This document shows positions 17,610 through 28,453 of a stretch of 32,402 nt of DNA, piece after piece. The notes under the pieces are model-generated. The model was not told where the DNA came from and ran no database searches. It saw only the letters and a program-made list of their open reading frames with translations. The position numbers and the translations under genes are program-made. This DNA is from Haliea sp. (lineage in GTDB: Bacteria; Pseudomonadota; Gammaproteobacteria; Pseudomonadales; Halieaceae). Location: positions 1 through 32,402 of the forward strand of contig JAACFI010000009.1 of NCBI GenBank assembly GCA_009937575.1, in the 5' to 3' direction. Positions within the stretch are counted from its first letter, which is position 1; each line of letters begins with the position of its first letter.

Positions 17610-19010
17610 ATGACTAAAGATCAAGACACCAGCAAGCTCTGGGGTGGGCGTTTCAGCGAGGCGACCGACACCTTCGTGCAACGCTTTACCGCCTCGGTGC
17701 AGTTCGACCAGCGTATGGCCGCCGAGGACATCGCCGGTTCCCTGGCGCACGCCAGCATGTTGTGCAATGTAGGCGTGCTGGACGAGAACGAGCTGCAGGA
17801 GATCCAGCGCGGCCTCGCCCAGGTGCAGTCCGAGATCGAAAATGGCAGCTTTCAGTGGTCGGTAGAACTGGAAGACGTGCACATGAATATTGAGGCGCGC
17901 CTGACCGAACTGATCGGCGTCACAGGCAAGAAACTGCACACGGGCCGCTCACGCAATGACCAGGTCGCCACCGACATCCGCCTGTACCTGCGCGGCGCCA
18001 TCGACCGCATTGCAGCCGAACTGACCAGGCTGCAGCGTGGCACCATCGAAATGGCCGCGCAGAACACAGATACCATCATGCCCGGATTTACCCACCTGCA
18101 GACCGCCCAACCGGTTTCCTTCGGGCACCACCTGCTGGCCTGGAACGAGATGCTGGAGCGGGACCACAGCCGGCTGATGGACTGCCGCGTGCGCCTCAAC
18201 CAGTCACCACTGGGGGCCGCGGCACTGGCGGGCACCACCTACCCAATCGATCGGGAACAGACCGCCAGTGCGCTGGGTTTCGACAAGCCCACGGAGAATT
18301 CACTGGACTCGGTCTCCGACCGGGACTTCGCCATCGAGTTCTGCAGCTTCGCCGCCCTGCTGATGACGCACCTGTCGCGCATTTCCGAGGAACTGGTCCT
18401 GTGGACCTCGGCGCAATTCGATTTTATCGAACTGCCAGACCGGTTCTGTACCGGTTCATCCATCATGCCGCAAAAGAAAAACCCGGATGTACCGGAACTG
18501 GTGCGCGGCAAGGTGGGACGTGTCAACGGACATCTGGTATCACTGCTGAGCCTGATGAAGAGCCAGCCCCTGGCCTATAACAAGGACAACCAGGAAGACA
18601 AGGAGCCACTGTTCGATACCGTGGACACGGTGCTCGACTCCCTGCGGGCCTTCGGCGATATGATTCCCGCTATCCGCCCTCGCCCGGACCAGATGCGCGA
18701 GGCGGCCCGGCGCGGGTTCTCCACTGCCACCGACCTGGCGGACTACCTGGTGGGCCTGGGCCTGCCTTTCCGCGATGCCCACGAGGTAGTTGGAAAAGCG
18801 GTCGCCCACGGCGTCGACTGCGGGCTGGATCTGGCGGAAATGGAGCTGGAAACCCTGCAGGGATTTTGCGCCGATATTGGCGAGGACGTGTTCGACGTGT
18901 TGACGCTGGAGGGCTCCCTGGCCGCCCGGGATCACCTGGGCGGCACGGCGCCGTCACAGGTGGCGGCGGCTGCGCAGCGCGCCCTGGCCAGGCTGGAACA
19001 AAGAGACTAG
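17610..19010 (+). CDS. argH: Argininosuccinate lyase
   Basis: ArgH splits argininosuccinate into arginine and fumarate, the last step of arginine synthesis. The 466-residue enzyme belongs to the fumarase/aspartase superfamily. Signature [12 protein letters not shown] is at 282-293 with the catalytic Ser in its loop; His162 in the THLQ motif and the HTGRSRNDQ block (110-118) complete the active site. The ATG at 17610 has no strong ribosome binding site, but [10 protein letters not shown] just after it is the usual N-terminus. Facing algZ is the same arrangement as in Pseudomonas. The TAG stop shares the palindrome CTAG with the stop of the convergent DUF3187 gene. Confidence 0.97.
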   Translation: MTKDQDTSKLWGGRFSEATDTFVQRFTASVQFDQRMAAEDIAGSLAHASMLCNVGVLDENELQEIQRGLAQVQSEIENGSFQWSVELEDVHMNIEARLTELIGVTGKKLHTGRSRNDQVATDIRLYLRGAIDRIAAELTRLQRGTIEMAAQNTDTIMPGFTHLQTAQPVSFGHHLLAWNEMLERDHSRLMDCRVRLNQSPLGAAALAGTTYPIDREQTASALGFDKPTENSLDSVSDRDFAIEFCSFAALLMTHLSRISEELVLWTSAQFDFIELPDRFCTGSSIMPQKKNPDVPELVRGKVGRVNGHLVSLLSLMKSQPLAYNKDNQEDKEPLFDTVDTVLDSLRAFGDMIPAIRPRPDQMREAARRGFSTATDLADYLVGLGLPFRDAHEVVGKAVAHGVDCGLDLAEMELETLQGFCADIGEDVFDVLTLEGSLAARDHLGGTAPSQVAAAAQRALARLEQRD

Positions 19011-20002
19011 GGGCTGTAACGCAGACTGGCCTGGAACATCACATCCGGTGCGGTTGCCACACGGATGTCTTCCACCACACTGACATCCAGGGCCCAGCGC
19101 TCGGTAAATCGCCAGCGCACCCCCCCGGTCAACATGAAGGCCTCGCCGCCCACCCCCTTGAGATCGCTGTCCATCGGCGCGGCGTGACTGTCCAGCTGGG
19201 CTATCAACGACCAGTTGGCGGCCAGTTGCCAGTCCAATGCCAGGCCGGCAAACCACAGGTTCTGGTCCTGGGTATCCTCCAGCAAATCACTGTCACCGGC
19301 GCGCAGGTAGCCAACCTGGCCGTGCCAGCTGAGCGGTAATCCCGACAGGTCCCGACCGGAAAAGCGCAGGGCTATATAACCGTCGTCCGCACCGCTACCG
19401 AGAAAATCGTCCTCGTCCCCGGTGCCAAACTTGTATCCCAGGACCAGGCTGGCCACCGCGTTATCATCGCGATAGAACGCGTAATTGAGTGACAGGCTGA
19501 CATCACCCAGGCCGGAGCTGTCTTCCGACAGCCCGAAGAAATCCCCCTCCCGGGTCACGTAGCGATAGTCCAGAAGATCCCTGGGTACGTTGGAGCGCCC
19601 ACCGTCCGACATGCCCCACAAATCGTGCCAGTCGTCAATCCAGTCGTCCAGTTCACCCCCACTGTGATCAAGCCAGGGTACTTCCAGCTGCAGTTCCCAA
19701 TCGGCGGCTATGCCGTAGCGCAGGTCCAACGCCACTCTCACGGTCTCTCCGTCCAGATTGAGGAATTCATCCTTGTTTGAATCGTTCACATAGTGATTGG
19801 CAATGCTGCTGTGAATTGCGCCCGCCAACACACCGCCGCCAAGGGTATCGGCACTGCGCTGGGAGGGCAGTCCCAGCAGCCCTGCCACCGGGCTCAGGTT
19901 CTTGACGTAAAGGGGGTCCTCGATAGTGTCGGCGGTGGCCACTGTCGGCAACGAAAGCAGCGTCGCCGAGAGCAGCCCTGCCGACCGCCTAACCCCAGGC
20001 AA
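19007..20002 (-). CDS. DUF3187 family predicted outer-membrane protein
   Basis: The 331-residue protein has a signal peptide (about 1-24, cleavage after VATA) and a mature region of alternating polar/hydrophobic strands ending in Arg-Tyr-Ser-Pro, consistent with an outer-membrane beta-barrel. Motifs such as [19 protein letters not shown] and [20 protein letters not shown] match what I know of DUF3187; function unknown. The only start that keeps the signal peptide is TTG at 20000-20002, inside the last 14 bases of cyaY, so it is probably translated by coupling. It converges on argH with a 4-base overlap. Confidence 0.8.
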   Translation of the reverse strand: MPGVRRSAGLLSATLLSLPTVATADTIEDPLYVKNLSPVAGLLGLPSQRSADTLGGGVLAGAIHSSIANHYVNDSNKDEFLNLDGETVRVALDLRYGIAADWELQLEVPWLDHSGGELDDWIDDWHDLWGMSDGGRSNVPRDLLDYRYVTREGDFFGLSEDSSGLGDVSLSLNYAFYRDDNAVASLVLGYKFGTGDEDDFLGSGADDGYIALRFSGRDLSGLPLSWHGQVGYLRAGDSDLLEDTQDQNLWFAGLALDWQLAANWSLIAQLDSHAAPMDSDLKGVGGEAFMLTGGVRWRFTERWALDVSVVEDIRVATAPDVMFQASLRYSP

Positions 20003-20309
20003 AGTCGATACCCGCCTGCTCGCGCATCTGCTCTACCACGAAAGGTCGGAAGGATTTGCCGTCACGGGTATCACACCAGTCACCGGCCTGCTCGTTCCAG
20101 GCGAAATGGAATCCCCCGGCGCGGGCCGCCAACCACAACTGCCGGGTGGGCGGTTGGCGACTGAACACCATGGTCGTGCCATTGTCGAATTCCACCGTGA
20201 GGACCCCCCCGCCGGTATCGTAATCCAGGTCGTCCTCGACCTCATCCAGGGCCAGCTCCAGCGCCTCGAAGGTCTGGTCGATCATGTCATTGAATTCCGA
20301 TTCCGTCAT
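19989..20309 (-). CDS. cyaY: CyaY, bacterial frataxin
   Basis: CyaY binds iron and modulates the cysteine desulfurase IscS in iron-sulfur cluster assembly. The 106 residues match E. coli exactly in length. The acidic first helix (EALELALDEVEDDLDYD) is the iron-binding ridge, followed by the beta-sheet signature GGVLTVEFDNGTTMVFSRQPPTRQLWLAARAGGFHF (split in three strands). I chose the ATG at 20307-20309 because MTESEFNDMIDQ matches the family N-terminus. Divergent from lptM, as is cyaY from the corresponding gene in E. coli and Pseudomonas. Its 3' end contains the start of the DUF3187 gene. Confidence 0.95.
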   Translation of the reverse strand: MTESEFNDMIDQTFEALELALDEVEDDLDYDTGGGVLTVEFDNGTTMVFSRQPPTRQLWLAARAGGFHFAWNEQAGDWCDTRDGKSFRPFVVEQMREQAGIDFAWG

Positions 20310-20386
20310 CGCCGGGCTCAATCTGGTGAAAGCAGGCCTACATGATAAGGGCTGCCCGCCGCGGTGAACAGGGCGGTCGGCGGTGG

Positions 20387-20415
20387 TGTCCACGAAGCTG
20401 CGCGAGCGTTATAAT
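20387..20415 (+). promoter_or_regulatory. Candidate promoter of the lptM-lysA-dapF operon
   Basis: A perfect TATAAT (20410-20415) has a weak -35, TGTCCA (20387-20392, 3 of 6), 17 bases upstream. The start codon of lptM follows 28 bases after the -10. Confidence 0.5.
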
Positions 20416-20435
20416 TGCGCGTTTTGCACTGTGGA
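20408..20435 (-). promoter_or_regulatory. Candidate cyaY promoter, overlapping the lptM promoter
   Basis: On the minus strand TCCACA (complement of 20430-20435, 4 of 6) is followed after 16 bases by TATAAC (complement of 20408-20413, 5 of 6). The predicted cyaY leader would be about 90 bases. The -10 shares bases with the plus-strand TATAAT used for lptM. Confidence 0.4.
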
Positions 20436-20443
20436 AACCGGAA

Positions 20444-20617
20444 ATGCGCGCGATGCTTGCAATATTCAGCCTGGCCCTGGCCCTGCCGCTACTGGCCGGC
20501 TGTGGCCAGATGGGGCCCCTGTACATGCCCAGGGAGGAACCTCCGGCCCCCAGTGCCCAGCCGCAACCGGCAACCGTACCGCCCGCGCCCAGTGCAACGG
20601 CCCCCGGTGCAAGCTGA
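20444..20617 (+). CDS. lptM: LptM (YifL/LppL) small outer-membrane lipoprotein
   Basis: A 57-residue lipoprotein. After the hydrophobic signal segment the lipobox LLAGC places the lipidated Cys at residue 20, followed by the family hallmark CGQMGPLYMP and a Pro/Ala-rich tail. In E. coli, LptM helps assembly of the LptD/LptE lipopolysaccharide translocon. The ATG at 20444 has GTGGAA upstream at a fair distance; a second ATG three codons later is also possible. It leads lysA by 12 bases, the same order as lppL-lysA-dapF in Pseudomonas. Confidence 0.9.
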   Translation: MRAMLAIFSLALALPLLAGCGQMGPLYMPREEPPAPSAQPQPATVPPAPSATAPGAS

Positions 20618-20629
20618 CGGAATCGGCTC

Positions 20630-21880
20630 ATGGACTATTTCAACTATCGTGACGGCAGGCTTTACGCGGAGGACGTCCCCGTTGCCAGCATCGCGGCCGA
20701 CCAGGGCACGCCCTGCTATATCTACTCCCGCGCCGCCCTTGAATCCGCTTTCGCGGCGTATCGGGATGCGCTAGATGGCAGTGACCACCTGGTCTGTTAT
20801 GCGGTAAAGGCCAATTCCAACCTCGCGGTCCTCAACCTGCTGGCACGCCTGGGTGCGGGTTTCGATATCGTCTCCGGCGGCGAGCTGGAGCGGGTGGTGG
20901 CTGCGGGAGCAGACCCCGGTAAGGTGGTATTCTCCGGCGTGGGCAAGCAGCCGCGAGAGATGGCCCGGGCGCTGGAGCTGGGGATTTACTGCTTCAACCT
21001 GGAATCCGCGGCGGAACTGGAGGTCCTCGATCGCGTCGCCGGGGAGATGGGCCAGGTGGCCCCGGTCTCGGTGCGGGTCAACCCGGATGTGGACGCCGGC
21101 ACCCACCCCTACATTTCCACCGGCCTGCGGGAAAACAAGTTCGGGGTCACCGTGGAGGAGGCCCTGGCGGTGTACCGCCGGGCAGCGGCGCTGCCCAATG
21201 TCCGGGTGACCGGCATGGACTGTCACATCGGTTCACAGCTGACGGAAATCAGCCCCTTCATCGATGCCCTGCAGCGCTTGTTGAACCTGATCGATACCCT
21301 GTCCGGCGAGGGCATCGCCATTCGCCACCTGGACCTGGGTGGCGGCCTGGGCGTGCGCTATCGGGATGAGAACCCGCCCTCCATTGCCGATTACATAGGC
21401 GCGGTGCGCGAGGCCCTGGCCGGGCGTGAACTGCAGTTACTGCTTGAGCCCGGTCGTTCCATCGCGGCCAATGCCGGCATCCTGGTGACCCGGGTGGAAT
21501 ACCTCAAGCCCACCCCGGAACACAACTTCGCCCTGGTGGATGCGGCGATGAACGACATGATCCGCCCGGCCCTTTACCAGGCCTGGCTGGACATCCAGCC
21601 GGTCGAGCACAATCCCCGCGGCCAGAACGCCCGCTGGGATGTGGTGGGGCCAGTGTGCGAGACCGGCGACTTCCTCGGCAAGGACCGGGAATTGAGCCTG
21701 GCACAGGGAGACCTGTTGGCGATGTTCGGCGCCGGTGCCTACGGTTTTACCATGAGCTCCAACTACAACACCCGCCCGCGGGTGGCGGAAGTCATGGTGG
21801 ACGGCGACCGCGCTCACCTGGTCAGGGAGCGGGAGACAATTGCTGATATGATGCGAACGGAGAGCCGCCTGCCGGACTGA
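20630..21880 (+). CDS. lysA: Diaminopimelate decarboxylase
   Basis: LysA decarboxylates meso-diaminopimelate to lysine with pyridoxal phosphate. The 416-residue fold-type III enzyme has Lys60 (CYAVKANSN) for the cofactor, His199 in DCHIGSQLT, the phosphate-binding glycine loop LDLGGGLGVRY (234-244), EPGRSI (273-278) and the catalytic Cys343 in GPVCETGDFLG. It lies between lptM and dapF, so epimerase and decarboxylase, consecutive steps of the pathway, are made from one transcript. Confidence 0.97.
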   Translation: MDYFNYRDGRLYAEDVPVASIAADQGTPCYIYSRAALESAFAAYRDALDGSDHLVCYAVKANSNLAVLNLLARLGAGFDIVSGGELERVVAAGADPGKVVFSGVGKQPREMARALELGIYCFNLESAAELEVLDRVAGEMGQVAPVSVRVNPDVDAGTHPYISTGLRENKFGVTVEEALAVYRRAAALPNVRVTGMDCHIGSQLTEISPFIDALQRLLNLIDTLSGEGIAIRHLDLGGGLGVRYRDENPPSIADYIGAVREALAGRELQLLLEPGRSIAANAGILVTRVEYLKPTPEHNFALVDAAMNDMIRPALYQAWLDIQPVEHNPRGQNARWDVVGPVCETGDFLGKDRELSLAQGDLLAMFGAGAYGFTMSSNYNTRPRVAEVMVDGDRAHLVRERETIADMMRTESRLPD

Positions 21881-21910
21881 CATCTCGCGGATTGTCGGAC
21901 GAATACCCCT

Positions 21911-22741
21911 ATGTTGCTGAACTTCACCAAAATGCACGGCGCCGGTAATGACTTCGTGGTGATCGACCTGATCAGCCAGCGCTGTCGTCTGCGCCCCCGG
22001 GACGTGCGCAGAATTGCCGATCGGCATTTCGGCATCGGCTGCGACCAGCTGCTGGTGGTGGAGGCTCCCGGCAGTCCAGAGGTGGATTTCCGCTATCGCA
22101 TTTTCAATGCCGATGGCAACGAGGTGGAACAGTGCGGCAATGGCGCGCGCTGCTTTGCCCGTTTCGTGCGCGACAAAAAACTCACCAGCAAGCGGGTCAT
22201 CACCGTCGAAACCGCCGCGGGCATCATCGAGTTGCGGGTGCGCAATCGCGAGGACGTGGAGGTCGACATGGGCGTACCCCGGTTCGAACCGCGGGAGATT
22301 CCCTTTCTCGCAGAGACTCGCGCCCGGCGTTACCCGCTGGATGTGGAAGGCACCCGGATGGAGGTGGGTGCCGTCTCCATGGGCAATCCCCACGCGATTC
22401 TACGGGTTGACGATGTCGATACCGCTCCGGTAGAGGCGCTCGGCCCACTGATCGAATCTCACGGGGATTTCCCCCAGGGAGTCAACGTGAGCTTTATGCA
22501 GGTAGTGGATGCCAACAACATCAGGCTGCGCGTGTTCGAGCGCGGCGTGGGCGAAACCCTGGCCTGTGGTACCGGTGCCTGTGCCGCTGTTGTCGACGGT
22601 ATTTTGTGTGGAGAATTGCAGGACCCCGTGACAGTTGCGCTGCCGGGAGGTAAGCTTTCCATATCCTGGGCTGGCGAAGACCGGCCCGTGATAATGACCG
22701 GACCCACCGCGGTGGTGTTCGAGGGGACTATAAAAATCTGA
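21911..22741 (+). CDS. dapF: Diaminopimelate epimerase
   Basis: DapF converts LL-diaminopimelate to the meso form, needed for peptidoglycan and for LysA. The 276-residue protein has both catalytic cysteines: Cys75 in [10 protein letters not shown] and Cys219 in [10 protein letters not shown], in agreement with E. coli Cys73 and Cys217. N-terminus [11 protein letters not shown] is typical. It follows lysA by 30 bases and is followed by the DUF484 gene after 46 bases. Confidence 0.98.
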   Translation: MLLNFTKMHGAGNDFVVIDLISQRCRLRPRDVRRIADRHFGIGCDQLLVVEAPGSPEVDFRYRIFNADGNEVEQCGNGARCFARFVRDKKLTSKRVITVETAAGIIELRVRNREDVEVDMGVPRFEPREIPFLAETRARRYPLDVEGTRMEVGAVSMGNPHAILRVDDVDTAPVEALGPLIESHGDFPQGVNVSFMQVVDANNIRLRVFERGVGETLACGTGACAAVVDGILCGELQDPVTVALPGGKLSISWAGEDRPVIMTGPTAVVFEGTIKI

Positions 22742-22787
22742 AGAACCGGCCGACAGTGCCGGCTGCGACCAGGGGGCAGGAATCGCT

Positions 22788-23495
22788 ATGGCAGCCAACA
22801 AGGGAAAGGTAGAGGCCGCACCCGCGGCGATCGATGAGCTGGATGACGACACCGTCAGGGACTACCTGAAAAGCAACGGCGATTTTCTGCAGCGCAATCC
22901 GGATCTGCTGGATCACCTGCACGTTTCCCATGCTTCCGGCAGCGCCGTGTCCCTGGTGGAAAAGCAGGTCAGCGTGTTGCGAGAGCGCAACGTGGATATG
23001 CGCCATCGCCTCAACTCGCTCACTGCCAACGCCCGGGACAACGACAGGCTCTACGAGCGGACCCGCATCCTGGTACTGAAACTTCTAGAGGCCGACTCCC
23101 CCACCTCCCTGTGCAGCACGTTCATGGACTCCATGGCAGTAGACTTCGACGTGGAGCACGCCAGCATCATCCTGTTCGGTGACCAGGACAGCCAGGATGC
23201 CTGTCGGGTGGAGAGCGCCGAGAGCGCCAAAACCGAAATCGGCGCCCTGCTCAAGGGCAACAAAGCGGTGTGCGGTGCCCTGCGCAAGGAAGAACTCAAC
23301 TACCTGTTTCCCGACGCCGGCGAGGTCGGTTCCGCCGCGCTGATGCCACTCGGCACCGGCCCCAAACTGGGCCTCATCGCTGTGGGCAGTTCCGACGCCG
23401 GTCGCTACAACAGCAATATGGGAACCCTGTTCCTGGCGCATATCGCCGACGTTATCGTGCGCCTGCTGCCGCGTCTGCAGGGTGCGCCCGCCTGA
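22788..23495 (+). CDS. DUF484 family protein (GAF-like)
   Basis: The 235-residue protein corresponds to the family found between dapF and xerC in gammaproteobacteria (YigA in E. coli). The N-terminus has VRDYLKSNGDFLQRNPDLLDHLHV (about 24-47), then a coiled coil (SLVEKQVSVLRERNVDMRHRL), then a GAF-like domain ending LGLIAVGSSDAGRYNSNMGTLFL. No catalytic motif is visible, and function is unknown. AGGA about eight bases upstream of the ATG supports the start. It ends two bases before xerC. Confidence 0.92.
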   Translation: MAANKGKVEAAPAAIDELDDDTVRDYLKSNGDFLQRNPDLLDHLHVSHASGSAVSLVEKQVSVLRERNVDMRHRLNSLTANARDNDRLYERTRILVLKLLEADSPTSLCSTFMDSMAVDFDVEHASIILFGDQDSQDACRVESAESAKTEIGALLKGNKAVCGALRKEELNYLFPDAGEVGSAALMPLGTGPKLGLIAVGSSDAGRYNSNMGTLFLAHIADVIVRLLPRLQGAPA

Positions 23496-23497
23496 AC

Positions 23498-24438
23498 GTG
23501 ACCGCCCCCGGGGCAGCCGCAGCTTCACCCGCTGTGGAGTTCGAGCAGGCGGCGGAGGCATTCCTCTCCTACCTTCGCGATGTGCGCCAGTTGTCGGCGC
23601 ACACCCTGGCCAATTACCGGCGCGACCTGGCCTCCCTGCAGCGTTACTGTGAGCGACATGGACGTCGGTCCGCCGAACAGCTGGCGGAGGCCGATATAAG
23701 ACAGTGGGTCAGCGAGATGCACCGGCGCGGTCTCGCCGGCAGCAGTATCCAGCGCAGCCTGTCAGCCGCCCGGTCTTTCTTCAATTACCTGGGTCGGGAA
23801 CGAGGCCGCCCCCGCAATCCCGCCGCCAGTGTGCAGGCCCCGCGCAAGCCCCGCAAGCTGCCCAAAACCCTGGACGCAGACCAGGTGGAAAAGTACCTGT
23901 CTTTTGCCGGTGAATCAGTCATCGATCGTCGCGACCGCGCTATTGCCGAGCTGTTCTACTCCTCCGGGTTGCGACTGGCGGAGCTGGTGTCGGTGAATAT
24001 TGACGACATCGACCGGCATTCACAATTGCTATCAGTCACCGGCAAGGGCAGCAAGACTCGCACCGTGCCGGTGGGGTCGGTAGCGCTGGAGGCCATCGAG
24101 CGCTGGCTGGAGGTACGGCCGCATACCGCGGCTGACGAGGACAGTGCCAAAGCCCTGTTTACCAGTAGCCGCGGCAGGCGCATCAGCGTGCGCAGCATCC
24201 AGGCGCGCCTGAAACTGCAGGGACGCAAGTCCGGCATGCACCAGGATGTACATCCGCACATGTTGCGCCACTCCTTCGCCAGTCACATGCTGGAATCCAG
24301 CGGCGACCTCAGGGCGGTGCAGGAGCTGCTGGGGCACGCCAACATCTCGACTACCCAGATCTACACCCACCTGGACTTCCAGCACCTGGCCAAGGTGTAT
24401 GACGCAGCCCACCCCCGCGCCAAAAAGCGCAAGGACAG

Positions 24439-24442
<4 letters not shown>
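23498..24442 (+). CDS. xerC: Tyrosine recombinase XerC
   Basis: With XerD, XerC resolves chromosome dimers at dif. The 314 residues include an N-terminal SAM-like core-binding domain (about 14-110) and a catalytic domain with the full set of residues: Arg159, Lys183, His254, Arg257, His280 and the nucleophile Tyr289. I chose GTG at 23498, two bases after the DUF484 stop, since it gives the usual length; the open frame extends further upstream only as a shadow of DUF484. No ribosome binding site is evident, so translation is probably coupled. It overlaps yigB by GTGA. Confidence 0.96.
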
Positions 24443-25550
<1,108 letters not shown>

Positions 25551-25671
25551 GTGGAGGGGGCCTTGGGATTGCCGCTTGGTCTACTATCGTAGTGAATTTA
25601 GGCGCGCCGCTCACGCCATCCATGGCTTCCGCGGCGTACCCCGGAACGCCGGCCGGCCCATCCATGGACAT

Positions 25672-25695
25672 AAAAAAGGGGGCCGAAAGGCCCCC
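25672..25695 (-). terminator. Intrinsic terminator of the porin-glnK-amtB operon
   Basis: Read on the minus strand, GGGGGCC-TTTC-GGCCCCC forms a perfect 7-base stem with a 4-base loop followed at once by six T (complement of 25672-25677). It starts about 38 bases after the amtB stop. A textbook Rho-independent terminator that isolates amtB from P-II copy 1. Confidence 0.9.
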
Positions 25696-25732
25696 AAAGC
25701 ACGCATCCGAAAATGCGCCCGCAAGCTTGTTG

Positions 25733-27016
25733 TTACAGGCCGCTGCCGCTGGCACCGACGAACTCGGGGTAGGCTTCCATGCCGCACTCGGACTGGTCTA
25801 CACCCTCGTATTCCTCTTCCTCGCTGACGCGGATACCCATGATCGCCTTGAGGATACCCCAGACGATCAGGCTGGCGAAGAACACCCAGATGAAGATGAC
25901 CAGGGCGCCAACCAGCTGGCCCATGAAGGTCGCGTCGGGATCGGATAGCAGTACCGCGAAGATACCCCACAGTCCGACCACACCGTGTACCGAGATGGCA
26001 CCGACTGGATCGTCGATCTTCATCTTGTCCAGGCTGATGATGCTGAATACCACGATCACGCCGCCGATTGCACCGATGATGGTAGCCATCAGCGGTGACG
26101 GGTCAGCAGGCTCGGCAGTGATTGCCACCAAGCCGGCCAGGGCGCCGTTCAGGGCCATGGTGAGGTCAGCCTTGCCGAACAGGATGCGGGCCACGATCAG
26201 CGCACCGATCAGGCCGCCCGCGGCCGCCGCATTAGTGTTCAGGAAGACGTTGGCCACCTCGTTGGCGACTGCGATGCCGCCCAGCTTCAGGGTGGAACCC
26301 CCGTTGAAACCGAACCAGCCCATCCACAGGATGAAGGTACCGAGTGTCGCCAGGGGCAGATTGGCACCCGGGATAGCCCTGATCGAACCATCGGCACCGT
26401 ATTTGCCCTTACGAGCGCCCAGCAGCAGGACACCTGCCAGGGCAGCGGCCGCACCGGCCATGTGTACGATACCGGAACCGGCGTAGTCGCTATAGCTCAG
26501 TTCACCGATGAAGGGAACCGCCTTGCCACCCCAGGTCCAGCCACCCTCGATCGGGTAGATGAAGCCGGTCATGACCACGGCGAACGCCAGGAAGGCCCAC
26601 AGCTTCATCCGCTCCGCGACCGCGCCCGAGACGATGGACATGGCGGTTGCCACGAATACCACCTGGAAGAAAAAGTCGGAGGCGCCTGAATAGACCGAGT
26701 CGCCATCAAAGCCGGCCTCAGCGGAATCCGCGAGCACCTGGGCAACGGCCGCATCGTCCATACCCGCCACGGTGGTAACACCGGACAGGAAGATTCCACC
26801 GTCATACATCAGGTGGTAACCGACGATCAGGTACATAGTACAGGCCACCGCGAACAGGGCCACGTTCTTGAGCAGGATCTCAGTGGTGTTCTTGGCGCGG
26901 ACCAGGCCAGCCTCAAGCATGGCAAAGCCAGCCGCCATCCACATTACCAGTGCGCCACAGATCAGGAAGTAGAACGTGTCTAAGGCGTACTGTAGTTCGA
27001 AAATATTGTTTTCCAT
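25733..27016 (-). CDS. amtB: Ammonium transporter AmtB
   Basis: AmtB conducts ammonium across the inner membrane and is blocked by P-II binding. The 427 residues predict about eleven membrane segments. The pore twin histidines are His185 (GSGIVHMAG) and His344 (AISVHGVVGLWG), and DFFFQVVF carries the phenylalanine gate. There is no long cleavable signal; the protein begins MENNIFELQYALDTFYF. A 31-base gap follows glnK copy 2, the common glnK-amtB pairing that lets P-II be recruited to the membrane when nitrogen becomes plentiful. Confidence 0.97.
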   Translation of the reverse strand: MENNIFELQYALDTFYFLICGALVMWMAAGFAMLEAGLVRAKNTTEILLKNVALFAVACTMYLIVGYHLMYDGGIFLSGVTTVAGMDDAAVAQVLADSAEAGFDGDSVYSGASDFFFQVVFVATAMSIVSGAVAERMKLWAFLAFAVVMTGFIYPIEGGWTWGGKAVPFIGELSYSDYAGSGIVHMAGAAAALAGVLLLGARKGKYGADGSIRAIPGANLPLATLGTFILWMGWFGFNGGSTLKLGGIAVANEVANVFLNTNAAAAGGLIGALIVARILFGKADLTMALNGALAGLVAITAEPADPSPLMATIIGAIGGVIVVFSIISLDKMKIDDPVGAISVHGVVGLWGIFAVLLSDPDATFMGQLVGALVIFIWVFFASLIVWGILKAIMGIRVSEEEEYEGVDQSECGMEAYPEFVGASGSGL

Positions 27017-27047
27017 GGGAATAAGTCTCTACTAACAGTCTTTGTGA

Positions 27048-27458
<411 letters not shown>

Positions 27459-27461
27459 TTA

Positions 27462-28232
27462 TTAGAGGCTTTTTGCGATTGTGAATACTACTGTGTCGTC
27501 AGCCCAGTCGGTGTCGAACACATCTTCCTCGTCCAGGTCTGTACCAACGTAAGCCAGGGACCAATCGACGCTCGCCCAGTTGTAGGTCACAGCAACCGAA
27601 TAGTCGGTGTACTGGTCTTCGTCAGTCGCCAGGAAACCCCCGTCCTCTTCCAGGAAGTTCAAACCAACGTGAAGATCGACAGTCAGCCCGGTATCAAACA
27701 AGCCAAAACTGTAGTCGCCGGACACGTACCAGAACTCATCGGTTTCCGCGTAGTAGTCGTCCGAGTAGTTCACCTGCAGGGACAGATCCCTCCAGGAGCC
27801 GCCAATATAGAACTCCTGGTAGTCGCCTTCATCGCCGTTGTCACCGGGGTAGTCGTAATAGATATAACCCACGTCGATGCCGAAATCGGTATCGCCGATC
27901 GAGCTGGCCCAGCCACCGTAGTAGTCGAGTTCCAGGCTGCCATCGTAACCGTCACCATTGGTGTCGAAGTCGACGCTGGATCCCCACATTCCGAGGTAGA
28001 AACCGGGACCAAACTCGGCATCGAAGCCACCCTGTACGGCGAAGTCTTCATCAGACTGGGAAATACCGCGGAAGCGGTAATCGGTGGTCAGGGCCACATT
28101 GCCGCTGATCTCGAAGCCGCTGACCAGTTCGTCACCGGTCACGATGGCGGGTTCGTCCTGGGCCTGTGCCAGGGAAGTACCTGCCAGCAGGGCGGCAGTT
28201 ACAGCAGCGGGAAGTAATTTCTTGTTCAACAT
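27462..28232 (-). CDS. TorF family putative porin (TIGR02001)
   Basis: A 256-residue exported protein: signal peptide about 1-25 (cleavage near AQA-QDE), then an acidic, aromatic-rich sequence of alternating strands (GFEISGNVALTTDYRFRGISQS is the family's opening block) ending in TIAKSL. It is predicted to be an outer-membrane beta-barrel. Members of this family commonly precede glnK-amtB in proteobacteria, and the sigma-54 promoter upstream suggests it is induced with them under nitrogen limitation. A role in uptake of a nitrogen source is inference. Confidence 0.9.
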   Translation of the reverse strand: MLNKKLLPAAVTAALLAGTSLAQAQDEPAIVTGDELVSGFEISGNVALTTDYRFRGISQSDEDFAVQGGFDAEFGPGFYLGMWGSSVDFDTNGDGYDGSLELDYYGGWASSIGDTDFGIDVGYIYYDYPGDNGDEGDYQEFYIGGSWRDLSLQVNYSDDYYAETDEFWYVSGDYSFGLFDTGLTVDLHVGLNFLEEDGGFLATDEDQYTDYSVAVTYNWASVDWSLAYVGTDLDEEDVFDTDWADDTVVFTIAKSL

Positions 28233-28335
28233 GTTTCAATCTCTCCATAATTTTCCAGGTTTACAGAAAATGTATCGCGTCATAACCAGCTACGGGCGCG
28301 TTGTGCGCGCTCTACACGGTCTGTCACTCTCTGAC

Positions 28336-28351
28336 TGCACGGGATGTGCCA
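28336..28351 (-). promoter_or_regulatory. Sigma-54 (RpoN) promoter of the porin-glnK-amtB operon
   Basis: The minus strand reads TGGCACATCCCGTGCA, matching TGGCAC-N5-TTGC with one change and with exactly ten bases between the GG and GC dinucleotides. The predicted transcript starts about 12 bases further on (near 28326), giving a leader of about 94 bases before the porin ATG. Confidence 0.85.
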
Positions 28352-28423
28352 GCGGCATATAACACTACAAATTTCAAATAGTTAAGTGATTATTACCTTG
28401 ACAGCCCCATGTGTTCTCCCCAT

Positions 28424-28453
28424 TTGAGCTCACTTCAAACGCACCAATATAGT
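28424..28453 (+). promoter_or_regulatory. Candidate sigma-70 promoter for ubiK
   Basis: TTGAGC (28424-28429, 4 of 6) and TATAGT (28448-28453, 5 of 6) are 18 bases apart. The -10 falls inside NtrC-like site 1. The predicted leader to ubiK is about 92 bases. Confidence 0.4.

Noticed and set aside
25559-25590. A GG-N10-GC spacing on the minus strand upstream of P-II copy 1, possible second sigma-54 promoter
   Set aside because: Only the dinucleotide spacing fits; the TTGC block and the rest of TGGCAC are missing, and a better sigma-70 promoter lies nearer the gene.
28398-28403. Perfect TTGACA on the plus strand in the ubiK upstream region
   Set aside because: No sequence resembling TATAAT lies 15-19 bases downstream, so it is unlikely to be a working -35 element.
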